Shown here: in pieces, positions 40,734-48,585 of the stretch | How the letters are laid out: each line of letters begins with the position of its first letter | How positions within the stretch are numbered: the first letter of the stretch is position 1 | NCBI GenBank assembly: GCA_017537045.1 | Contig: JAFYLN010000060.1 | Span: 1-64,000, forward strand | DNA: 64,000 bases | DNA from: Oscillospiraceae bacterium | GTDB taxonomy: Bacteria; Bacillota_A; Clostridia; Oscillospirales; Oscillospiraceae | Reading direction: 5' to 3' | Position numbers and translations under genes: made by a program | The notes under the pieces: model-generated | Database searches by the model: none | What the model saw: the letters and a program-made list of their open reading frames with translations, nothing else | Told to the model about the DNA's origin: nothing

Positions 40734-41785
40734 TGTTTCTTACCTCCTTTGAACAGCAGGTAAAGGAACAGCGGGCCGCCCAGGAAAGAGGTAATGGCAC
40801 CAATGGGCAGGATCACCGGACTTATCACTGTTCTTGCAAACAGATCACCCAACAGGAGCAGGGTCGCACCGCCTAAAATAGAACCGGAGATCAAATACAC
40901 GTGGTTGTTTCCTACCACCATCCTGACGATATGGGGTGCAACCAGACCGATAAAACTGATAAGACCCACATTGGAAACCACAACGGAGCTGCACAAGCAG
41001 CATAGTACCATGCCCACAAGGGTCAGCCGCTTCACATTGATACCAAGGCTGATGGCAGTTTCTTCACCGCTGAGCAGCGCATTGTAATCCCAGCGGTGCG
41101 CATAGCAATAGACACACAGAATTGCCACAATGATAGCCATGCCACCGAGGTCTTCCCAGCCGGTACTTCCGAGATCTCCAAATGTCCAAAACACCAAGGT
41201 GGAAAGTTGCACTTCGTCAGCAAAATACTGGATCAAGGTTGTTGCACCGGTGAACATAGAACTAATGGCCACACCCGCCAGTACGATGCCCTCCGGGGAT
41301 ACCTGCCGGAACTTGGACAGACCCAAAATCACCAAAGCTACCGTTATGGATCCAACGAACGCACACAGAGGGATGCCGAAACGGTTGGTTGCGCCCAGTC
41401 CTAACACAACAATCGCAAAGGCTGCACCAAAGGTTGCGCCTTGAGATACACCCAAAGTAGAAGAAGATGCCAGGGGATTGCGCAAAACCGCCTGCAGAAT
41501 GCACCCGGCAAGACCTAATCCACCACCGGCTAGAATCGCCGTGATGATGCGGGGCAGACGGTTATTTTGCACAACGATATTGATCTTTCTGTCAGAGGAC
41601 TGTCCAAAGATACCCTTGACCAGTTCGCCAATGGGCGTTTCATAAGAACCCGCACGCAGGCTCAACAGAATCGTCAGCAGCAAAATACAACTAAGGACAA
41701 TCAAAAAACCAATGCTTCTGATCTGATTTCTGTGATAAAGCCCGTCGATATTATTCTTCTCCAATTTCGATGGGACGGAATTCAT
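40730..41785 (-). CDS. FecCD/BtuC-type ABC transporter permease
   Basis: This 351-residue permease has about ten membrane segments and family patterns RLPRIITAILAGGGLGLAGC and LGVSQGATFGAAFA, and the C-terminal GLISFIGLVAPHIVRM, typical of BtuC/FecCD. The ATG at 41785 lies inside the binding-protein gene (35-base overlap) but has AGGAGG six bases upstream, so it is real and translationally coupled. The substrate class is metal chelates and corrinoids. The neighbouring cobalamin island makes B12 possible, but no riboswitch precedes this operon. Confidence 0.93.
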   Translation of the reverse strand: MNSVPSKLEKNNIDGLYHRNQIRSIGFLIVLSCILLLTILLSLRAGSYETPIGELVKGIFGQSSDRKINIVVQNNRLPRIITAILAGGGLGLAGCILQAVLRNPLASSSTLGVSQGATFGAAFAIVVLGLGATNRFGIPLCAFVGSITVALVILGLSKFRQVSPEGIVLAGVAISSMFTGATTLIQYFADEVQLSTLVFWTFGDLGSTGWEDLGGMAIIVAILCVYCYAHRWDYNALLSGEETAISLGINVKRLTLVGMVLCCLCSSVVVSNVGLISFIGLVAPHIVRMVVGNNHVYLISGSILGGATLLLLGDLFARTVISPVILPIGAITSFLGGPLFLYLLFKGGKKQ

Positions 41786-42836
41786 AACCGGCCTCCTTCA
41801 AATCTGCATAGGGATTTATTCCCAGCAGCATTTCAAAAATCTCTCCAGCCTTTACAACCGGGTCAATATCCGCAAACTGCTCCGGGAACATCACGCAGGC
41901 CGCATAGTAAGCATCTGCCAGCGCTGTTTCCAAATTGGAAGCAGAGGAACGGAAGGAGATCTGAGAATAAACTTTTCCTTCCTGCACAGCAGTAAGGGAG
42001 TTGTAATAGTCGGGATTCTTGGCGTAATCCTCTTTGATAAGGCTCATACCGTTAAAGTCTACAAAGATAATATCCGGATCCCAACTCAGAACCTGTTCCA
42101 GATCAATATCAAAGGCACCGTTTTGTCCCGTGGTATCTGCCAGATTCTTGGCACTAATTAGCGTAAAGGGACCATAACCAGCTTCTGTGCCCTCAAAGCC
42201 GTGAGCACCTTTAAAAGAAACACCGGCCACATAGACAGAAGGCTTTTTGTTATCCGGAATATCCTTGGCGCGATCATTCAGGTCTTTCTGAACGCCCTTT
42301 AAGTAGTTGGTCAGCTCTGTGGCACGATCCTGCTTACCATAAAGCTCACCCAGAATACGAATGGTATCATAAGCATCTTGATCCAAAGTCTTATCGCTGC
42401 CGGGAACCACAACAACAGGCGTGCCTGTTTTCGCCTGCAGGTCATCTGCCTCCACAGAGGCGGACTTGCTCATGATGATCACATCCGGAGCGAGGTTGAT
42501 GATCTCCTCTGTGTAAGGCTGACCGTTGGTGCCGATGACAGGCAGACTCTTGAACTTATCGAAATTCACATAGTTATAAAGCCGGGACATTCCGGGCTTT
42601 ACTTCATAATCCTCCACGCCGATCACCAGATCCTGCGCGCCCACATAACAGGTGTAGCGCAGTGCGCCCACGCCAACACAGACGATGGACTCCACTTTTT
42701 CCGGCACTTCTACCTGGCGACCCGCACCATCGGTGATAGTTCGGGTATTTCCATTATTCGTTTCTGCTGTACCACAGCCTACCAGCAGAGCAATACAAGT
42801 AACTACAGCCAAAAGCAAAGCAACAATTTTCTTCAT
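41751..42836 (-). CDS. Metal-chelate/corrinoid-binding lipoprotein of the FecB/BtuF class
   Basis: This 361-residue protein has a lipoprotein signal (residues 1-21, lipobox LVGC) and a type III (helical-backbone) binding-protein fold: ITDGAGRQVEVPEKVESIV at the start and two lobes joined by a long helix. It binds the ligand for the FecCD-type permease. The ATG has AGGAGG upstream. It is first in a four-gene minus-strand operon (binding protein, permease, ATPase, FmdE-like) driven by a consensus promoter. Confidence 0.92.
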   Translation of the reverse strand: MKKIVALLLAVVTCIALLVGCGTAETNNGNTRTITDGAGRQVEVPEKVESIVCVGVGALRYTCYVGAQDLVIGVEDYEVKPGMSRLYNYVNFDKFKSLPVIGTNGQPYTEEIINLAPDVIIMSKSASVEADDLQAKTGTPVVVVPGSDKTLDQDAYDTIRILGELYGKQDRATELTNYLKGVQKDLNDRAKDIPDNKKPSVYVAGVSFKGAHGFEGTEAGYGPFTLISAKNLADTTGQNGAFDIDLEQVLSWDPDIIFVDFNGMSLIKEDYAKNPDYYNSLTAVQEGKVYSQISFRSSASNLETALADAYYAACVMFPEQFADIDPVVKAGEIFEMLLGINPYADLKEAGYEFRPIEIGEE

Positions 42837-42867
42837 AGGGCATTCCTCCTGCGTTCTTTATGGTAGC

Positions 42868-42896
42868 ATTATAAAGTACGGCAGACACCATCACAA
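42868..42896 (-). promoter_or_regulatory. Promoter of the chelate importer operon
   Basis: TTGTGA (42891-42896) and TATAAT (42868-42873) on the minus strand are separated by 17 bases. Confidence 0.75.
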
Positions 42897-42903
42897 GCCG
42901 GGT

Positions 42904-42949
42904 GGGGGGATATTTTTCGATAATTTTTTATCTATATCCCCCGGAGGGG
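42904..42949. promoter_or_regulatory. Inverted repeat upstream of the chelate importer promoter
   Basis: GGGGGGATAT and ATATCCCCC face each other across about 20 AT-rich bases, just upstream of the -35 region. The symmetry suggests an operator, for instance for a metal-responsive repressor, but no regulator gene is nearby. It could also be a hairpin left from the neighbouring scar. Confidence 0.35.
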
Positions 42950-43004
42950 GTTATGGATGTTTCCCGGTTGCATCACAATAGAGAAAACTTTGGGAGGTCG
43001 CCAT

Positions 43005-43290
43005 ATGGATGGCGTGGTAGCCGCGGTAAAGTCAAAAATCAATGTACTGCTGGAAGAAAAGGATTTTGTGCTCATTGCTATCGACGGTAAATGCACCTCC
43101 GGCAAGACCACCTTGCTTCCCACTTTTTCTCCGGTGTTATCGGTTTGTTTCGGTTCTATCTGTTTGAAAACATCAACTATACCGACGAGCAAATCGAAAT
43201 TATATTTGGAAATATGCTGAAAACGGTTCTGTCCATTGTGGATCATGTATCGCATCCTCTCTCAAAAAGTTTCCCATCGATTTCTGTTTG
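43005..43290 (+). pseudogene. Chimeric remnant: uridine-kinase-like 5' end joined to a TetR-type 3' end
   Basis: The first 35 codons, from an ATG at 43005 with GGGAGG upstream, encode a P-loop kinase start (DFVLIAIDGKCTSGKTTL, as in uridine-kinase-like proteins). Homology stops right after the P-loop. From about 43120, in another frame, comes FFSGVIGLFRFYLFENINYT and the following helix, which look like the C-terminal domain of a TetR-family regulator. The middle of both genes is gone, as expected after a deletion that fused two neighbours. No functional product is expected. Confidence 0.6.
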
Positions 43291-43370
43291 AAATCATTTC
43301 CACTCTTTCCGCCACTTAACATTCATAGCTTTTATGCCATTGGTCAAAATAAGCGTACGGAACAGAAAAT

Positions 43371-43405
43371 GCTTTCTTCGGAAAGTGTTTTCATCCGAAG
43401 AAAGC
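43371..43405 (+). promoter_or_regulatory. 5' leader hairpin of the second spore-protein gene
   Basis: GCTTTCTTCGGA and TCCGAAGAAAGC (43371-43382 and 43394-43405) form a perfect 12-base-pair stem just ahead of AAAGGAG. The stem sits where the first copy has one, with different bases. The sigma-G-like promoter elements TCATA and CAAAATA lie about 30 bases upstream. Confidence 0.6.
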
Positions 43406-43422
43406 AAAAGGAGAGATTTACG

Positions 43423-43743
43423 ATGAGCAATTCCAACAACAACCAGCTGAACATTCCTCAGGCTCGTGATGCTATGGACCGTTTCAAGATGCAGGCTGCA
43501 CAGGAAGTCGGCGTCAACCTGACCAACGGTTACAACGGTCACCTGACCTCCCGTGAGGCAGGCTCCGTCGGCGGCCAGATGGTCAAGAAGATGTGTCCCG
43601 TACGAAGCATGAAATTTGAAAGAAAGAATCGGATTTCGGCCGGACATGTGCAGAAAGTGGAGTACATAGCTGTAATTTCTGCACAGTATAATCATTACAA
43701 TACCGTTGAAACTTCTCGACAAAAGATATATTCTCGCGATTAA
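43423..43743 (+). CDS. Alpha/beta-type small acid-soluble spore protein with an abnormal C-terminal extension
   Basis: The first 54 residues match the copy at 18800 (one difference, RDAMDR for REAMDR) and are a clear alpha/beta-type SASP through GSVGGQMVKKM. The normal protein would end within about ten more residues. Here the frame runs on with CPVRSMKFERKNRISAGHVQ and about 30 more residues to a total of 106. The same non-SASP DNA follows the first copy, so the join predates the duplication. The tail resembles no family I know. The core may still bind spore DNA. Confidence 0.8.
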   Translation: MSNSNNNQLNIPQARDAMDRFKMQAAQEVGVNLTNGYNGHLTSREAGSVGGQMVKKMCPVRSMKFERKNRISAGHVQKVEYIAVISAQYNHYNTVETSRQKIYSRD

Positions 43744-43906
43744 TGTATATTCATATGCTGCATTCTCATTGCTTTAACAAACAAATCCGTATTCTTCATT
43801 GGAAAATTGCGAGCTTTTTGCGCGCATTGATCTTTCCTATACTGACAAAAGTGTTACTTCCAGCAGGAACTGCACATGGAATCTTTGAATTTCAAGGTAT
43901 TATCTC

Positions 43907-43935
43907 TTGCAGCGGATCCACACTTGGGTTATAAT
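43907..43935 (+). promoter_or_regulatory. Promoter of the lone DUF624 gene
   Basis: TTGCAG (43907-43912) and TATAAT (43930-43935) are separated by 17 bases. Confidence 0.7.
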
Positions 43936-44001
43936 TCAGGAAAGAGCGAGTTTTCCATTATCCATATGATGTCTAATAGTTTCCCAGTATAAGGAGTAAT
44001 T

Positions 44002-44628
44002 ATGAAAGAGCAGTTTAACCTAAATTCCCCCTGGATGCAGCGGTTTGCCATGCTGACCAATCTTGTGATGCTGAATATTCTATGGTTGATCTGCTGCATC
44101 CCGGTCGTCACCGCCGGTGCTGCCACTTCTGCTCTGTACTATACGATTTTCCAGTACCATACCAAACAGGACGATGCGGTACTTCAGCCCTTTTTCCGCG
44201 GTTTTCGAACGAACTTCCAGCAATCCACTGTGCTGCATCTGCCCCTGTTGGCCGTAGTGATTCTATTGACATTTGACATTGTGTATCTGGCATCCCGAGG
44301 ACAAGGTACTGCGATTCTCTTTCTGCTGATTGTGGCCATTTTCTTAGTTCTGGGCATGATGGTTCATCTGTTTCCTCTCATTGCACGTTTTGATATGGAT
44401 TTCAAAGCATTGCTGAGCACCGCTTTTTCTCTGGTAGTCCTGCATTTTCCCACCACATTACTGGTCATTGCACTGACTCTGCTACCCGCTTTTTTGTTAG
44501 CGCTCTTTCCGTCCCAGTTCCTGCAATTTGGCGTTGCTTGGGCCGGTGTTTGGTTTGCGGCAATTGCCTTTTTCTTTGGCAAATACCTGCTGAAAATTTG
44601 GGAAAAGCATCTATCTGTCCAGCAATAA
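44002..44628 (+). CDS. DUF624 (YesL-like) membrane protein
   Basis: This 208-residue protein has about five membrane segments and the family opening LTNLVMLNILWLICCIPVVT with AGAATSALYYTIFQY. YesL-like proteins normally sit with LplABC sugar importers. This one is monocistronic with its own promoter, but the importer locus at 46.5-54 kb lies just beyond the IS1182-type element, so it may once have been next to it. It shares the family with the protein at 6739-7347 but is not a recent copy. The role is unknown. Confidence 0.87.
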   Translation: MKEQFNLNSPWMQRFAMLTNLVMLNILWLICCIPVVTAGAATSALYYTIFQYHTKQDDAVLQPFFRGFRTNFQQSTVLHLPLLAVVILLTFDIVYLASRGQGTAILFLLIVAIFLVLGMMVHLFPLIARFDMDFKALLSTAFSLVVLHFPTTLLVIALTLLPAFLLALFPSQFLQFGVAWAGVWFAAIAFFFGKYLLKIWEKHLSVQQ

Positions 44629-44646
44629 GTAAATGCGCAAAAGATG

Positions 44647-44686
44647 GGACTGTTGCAAAACGCAAGTTTTGCAGCAGTCCTTTTTG
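44647..44686 (+). terminator. Terminator-like hairpin at the left end of the IS1182-type element
   Basis: GGACTGTTGCAAAAC and GTTTTGCAGCAGTCC form a 15-base-pair stem with one mismatch and a four-base loop, followed by TTTTTG. It lies just after the DUF624 stop codon, so the end of the element probably ends that transcript. Confidence 0.65.
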
Positions 44687-44815
44687 TGGTCTTCGAACCA
44701 GTTTTATCATGTGCTTAACGGTTTTAAGTGTAGTTTTGGGATTATTTCAGGCATTGCAAAGCTGACCGGGAGATTTCTCACGGTCTGGCTGTGGAATTTT
44801 TGAGCATTTTATCTG

Positions 44816-46369
44816 CTACGCAACTTTTTTCTCAGAATAATGTGTTTCCAGCCTTCTTTTTTGCTGCTTCATCCATCGTTTTTTGAGGTTAAAGCCCAAT
44901 GCAAGGAATAATAGCTCTATCCGTACATTCTTCTTTCCGGTTGTTAAGAATCTGCGGAATCCGAAATCATTCTTTATAAGACCAAAGGCCCCCTCTACCT
45001 GAATAGAACGGTTCATTCGTAACTGAATTCCTCGTTCACTGATGATGTTCTCTAGTGATTGAGCCCGCTTCTCCCAGAAGGTTTCTTTCATAATGACTTC
45101 TTTGGGTTCGTTTATATCCTGCTTCCGGCAGCATTTTTCTCTTTATGGACAATTCTGGCAGCTTTCGCAGCGATACCATGCTCTGGTTACCGGTATACCA
45201 TTCTTTACCTCTGTGGATACTTTTGTGCAGTACAGCTTTCTGCCATCCGCACAGATGAAGCAGTCCTCATTCTTGTCGTACTTCATATTCTCAATACGGC
45301 CAATCTGAGATCTGTATTTCTTCGTCTTCTGTGCTTCATAGTTAGAGGGCTTAATAAAGCTCATCTGCCCATTGGCTTCCAGATACAGATAGTTGTCCAG
45401 ACTCTCATACCCTGCATCTGCGGTTACTTCCTCATACCGCCGCTTATGCGCCATCTCCAGTTTGTGCATAAAGGGGATAAGAGTACCTACATCGGTTCGG
45501 TTGGAAAATACATCGATGCCGGTAATATATTCGCTGTTGACTGCGATCTGGACATTATACGCCGGTTTCAGCTGACCATTTCTCATGTGGTCTTCCTTCA
45601 TCCGCATAAAAGTGGCATCCGGATCCGTTTTGGAGTAGCTGTTGCGGTCTTCTCCCATAATGGTAAGCTGCTCTTCATACTTTCTCCACTGCAGACACAA
45701 ACGGTCTATTGCTTCCCATTCCCGCTGCTGCTCTGTTTTGTGCTTGCCTTTACCGCTTACAAAGCTGATTCCTTCTGCCTTGCCGACAAGAAGATTCTCC
45801 AATTCGCTGAGTGTTTTACATCCTGTAAGTTCCAGAACCTTCTGCTTCGCTTTTGTCAGGTTCTTCTCCGCTGTTCCACGCCAGTTGAAAGTATACCTTC
45901 CTGCCCGGCTTTCGATCTTGGTGCCGTCTATGAATACACTCTTGTGGTCAACTTCATTTTGCTTCTCCAACAATTGGACATACTGGTAAAACAGATCCTC
46001 CACAGCTTCGGCACAGCGTCCTGTTCTGAACCGGGAAAGGGTAGAATGATCCGGTGCCTTCCCGTTCTCAAGAAGCCACAAAAAGTCAACACGATATTTA
46101 CAGGCTTCCTCCAGTCTGCGGGTGGAATAGATACCACACTGGTATCCGTATGCCATTACCTTGAACAACACCCGTGGGTCGATGACCGATTTTCTTCCTT
46201 TGGAAGAATACGCTTCATACAGTTTCCTGTAATCCAGTTCCTCAAGCTGGGCGCTGGTCACACGGACGGGTGCGTCCTCTGGTAATAAAATTTCACTGTT
46301 CAGTACAAGTACCAGTTGATTATTTCCCTCGGATATTCTATACTGGACGTGCTGTGTTTTGTTTCTCAT
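44816..46369 (-). pseudogene. IS1182-family transposase split by an in-frame stop
   Basis: A transposase of about 517 codons is read in one frame from 46369 (MRNKTQHVQY), but a TAA at 45145-45143 cuts it after the zinc-finger-like CESCQNCP. The same frame continues with REKCCRKQD and the conserved SIQVEGAFGLIKNDFGFRRF. The first two catalytic Asp residues lie before the stop (FIDGTKIE, TADAGYES) and the catalytic Glu (VEGAFG) after it, so the short product cannot be active. No frameshift is needed; a single substitution explains it. Confidence 0.85.
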
Positions 46370-46470
46370 CAATTCAATTTTACAGCAAAAAGGCACATCG
46401 GCCAACTCCTTTCGGAGCTGACCGATGTGTTTTTTACTTAGCGCATTTTGCAACGCGCCCATCTTTTGCT

Positions 46471-47520
46471 CTATTCCGCAACCTTTTCCATAAACCGCTT
46501 TACGAATTCGTCGTCCGCAACTTCCGGATAGGCTGCCCAGAGCCGGTCGATTTCTTCTGCCTGACCCTTAGAGAGAACTTCATTGGGATTCAGGCACCAC
46601 AGACCGCGCATCAAATTCTGCTTCATCAGCACATAGTGCATGCCGGGAATACAACCGTGGAACTTGTGGGCCACGTCGAAAATTGCGCCGTTTGCTTCCG
46701 TCAAATGCTCCGCCACCGTCAGCAGTTGGGCATCGATCTTACCGGTCCGCTGACATTCCTTGCAGGCATTGAAGATTTCAACCGCCCGGTTGGTCCAAAC
46801 AGACCATTGGCCCAGCAGGCCACCCACAAAAAATTTCTTCTTGCCGTTGTGAACAAAGGGGGTCAGCAGATCCATCACGATGTGATCATCGTTGCCGGTG
46901 TACAGCGCCACTTCATCGCAACGGGCAGATTCCATAACACCCTTGACCAAATCCTCGGTCCGGTAGCGGTCAAAGCAAGCACACTTAATGGCCACCACAT
47001 TGGGAATATCCGCCAGCCTTCTCCAATACTCCCGGGACAGCTTTCGGCCACCAACAGCCTCCTGCAGGTAGAAACCGATGACCGGCATCACCTCAGCAAC
47101 CGCCTCAGTCCGCTCCAGCAGCTGTTCCTCCGTCAGATGGCCCAAACCGCCGGGACTCAACAGCACCGCATCGAAGCCCAGACGCTTTGCAACTTCTGCT
47201 TCCTCGCAAGCCTGCGCAGCTTCACCGCAGGCGCCTGCAATCCGAACAATGGTCTTGCCCGTTTCTGCTTCATACTTGCTGATTTCGGCTGAGACAAACT
47301 CCAGAACCGGCTCAAACAGATTGAACTGGGGATCGCGGATCTCAAACTGGGTGCTGTGTACAGCGGCTGCCACGCCGCCAGAACCGGCTTCCAGATAATA
47401 ACGGATCATCCGTTTCTGGTACTTTTCATCCAGCTTCCGGTCCTCGGTCAAAGCAAGGGGAATGGCAGGGATCACCGTACCCCCATGCAAGATTTTCAAC
47501 GCACGTTCCTGATGGGTCAT
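46471..47520 (-). CDS. Dihydrodipicolinate synthase family aldolase/lyase
   Basis: This 349-residue protein is a DapA-family TIM-barrel enzyme, a class that uses a lysine Schiff base with pyruvate-like substrates (lysine synthesis, sialic acid, KDG or keto-sugar acid cleavage). The Schiff-base lysine is probably in VVAIKCACFD; the usual GTTGE-like region is not conserved, which argues against lysine synthesis. It is the last gene of the carbohydrate locus and its start overlaps the previous stop (TAATG). A catabolic aldolase or dehydratase of a sugar acid is likely. The IS1182-type element begins one base after its stop codon. Confidence 0.87.
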   Translation of the reverse strand: MTHQERALKILHGGTVIPAIPLALTEDRKLDEKYQKRMIRYYLEAGSGGVAAAVHSTQFEIRDPQFNLFEPVLEFVSAEISKYEAETGKTIVRIAGACGEAAQACEEAEVAKRLGFDAVLLSPGGLGHLTEEQLLERTEAVAEVMPVIGFYLQEAVGGRKLSREYWRRLADIPNVVAIKCACFDRYRTEDLVKGVMESARCDEVALYTGNDDHIVMDLLTPFVHNGKKKFFVGGLLGQWSVWTNRAVEIFNACKECQRTGKIDAQLLTVAEHLTEANGAIFDVAHKFHGCIPGMHYVLMKQNLMRGLWCLNPNEVLSKGQAEEIDRLWAAYPEVADDEFVKRFMEKVAE

Positions 47521-48551
47521 TAGTAGTTACCGTTCCTTTCTTCGAAATGGGTCGGCTTGCCCAGGCTGCGGCCACCGCAGTTCAGCCACTCAGCCTGCCA
47601 CTGGATCAGCGCATCCAGGCAAACGGTGGGATAGCCAAAGAGAGTAAACATCTTGCCGGCATTATTCAGATAAGCGGTGGGAGCTTCTTCGCCGACGAAG
47701 GTAACTTCCTTGCCCAATGCCTTGGCCAGCTGCTGCGCAGTACGCTTAACACCGGCCGTTTCCGGGCCGGTCACATTGACGATGCTCACATCGGGACTGG
47801 TGTGCAACAGCAGTCGGATAGCCGCCTCGTTGGCATCCTTCTGCCAGATGCAGTTGAAGCTGGGCATGGCGGACAGATCCACACTCTTGCCGGACAGAAT
47901 GGTCTGGGCAATATCGTGGAGTACGCCGTAACGCAGGTCAATGGCGTAGTTCAGTCGCATGATGCAGACGCTGGTGCCATAGGTCTTGGCAGCATACTCA
48001 AAAGCACGCTCTCTTGCCAAACAGGACATGGGATACTCGCCCACGGGATTGGGAGCAGTCTCTTCCGTTGCACCGCCGCTGCAGGTGGGCACCTTAGGGT
48101 ACAGATTACCACTTGAGAAGGCCACAATTCTAGAATTCCGGAACCGTCTTGCCACCAAAGTAGGCAGACCTGCATTCATACCCCAAGTCAGGTACTCATT
48201 ACCATTGGTGCCGAACTTCCTGCCGGCCATGAAAATGATGTTCTCGCAATCAGGAAGGTTTTCCAGCACACCGTCAGCGGTCAGGTTCGCAGCAATGATG
48301 GTAACGCCTTCGTTTTCCAGACGCTTCGTTGCATCTGCATCGGAAAAACGGGAAACCGCATAGACCTTTTTCTTCAGGCCTGCAGCCTTCACCGCCCGGG
48401 CAGCCAACACGCACATATCAGGACCCATCTTGCCGCCTGCACCCAGAATCATAATATCGCCTTCGATTTTGGTCATATCATCGATTAGTGCCTGAGAAGG
48501 AGTACTCAACAGTTCATTCAGAACTTCTTCATTCCAACTAATATTGCTCAT
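47520..48551 (-). CDS. NAD-dependent epimerase/dehydratase family protein
   Basis: This 343-residue protein has a Rossmann fold with the glycine motif MILGAGGKMGPDM near residue 35, VSRFSD at the end of the second strand, and SSGNLYP. The place of the YxxxK catalytic pair reads YPMSC, so the lysine is replaced. This suggests a changed reaction or a subgroup trait. It lies 34 bases after the Gfo/Idh gene and overlaps the DapA-family gene by one base. The substrate is probably a sugar or sugar acid. The start at 48551 follows GGGAGG. Confidence 0.85.
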   Translation of the reverse strand: MSNISWNEEVLNELLSTPSQALIDDMTKIEGDIMILGAGGKMGPDMCVLAARAVKAAGLKKKVYAVSRFSDADATKRLENEGVTIIAANLTADGVLENLPDCENIIFMAGRKFGTNGNEYLTWGMNAGLPTLVARRFRNSRIVAFSSGNLYPKVPTCSGGATEETAPNPVGEYPMSCLARERAFEYAAKTYGTSVCIMRLNYAIDLRYGVLHDIAQTILSGKSVDLSAMPSFNCIWQKDANEAAIRLLLHTSPDVSIVNVTGPETAGVKRTAQQLAKALGKEVTFVGEEAPTAYLNNAGKMFTLFGYPTVCLDALIQWQAEWLNCGGRSLGKPTHFEERNGNY

Positions 48552-48585
48552 CAAAAAAGCCTCCCTTTGTTCAATCGGATCGTTG

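Larger units (their letters stand above)
44637..46469 (-). mobile_element. IS1182-type insertion sequence with a disrupted transposase
   Basis: About 1.83 kb bounded by imperfect inverted repeats. The left end reads GCAAAAGATGGGACTGTTGC (from 44637) and the right end is its complement with a few changes (ending 46469). It carries one transposase gene interrupted by a stop codon. The right end is one base from the stop codon of the DapA-family gene. No target duplication could be defined, because the outer bases are themselves inverted repeats. Confidence 0.8.

Noticed and set aside
39978..42836. Firm assignment of this importer as BtuFCD
   Set aside because: The FecCD/BtuC family covers iron chelates, haem and corrinoids, no cobalamin riboswitch precedes the operon, and the binding protein has no feature that separates these ligands by eye.
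43005..43220. An intact uridine-kinase-like gene
   Set aside because: Similarity ends just after the P-loop and the frame then reads unrelated sequence, so it is a remnant.
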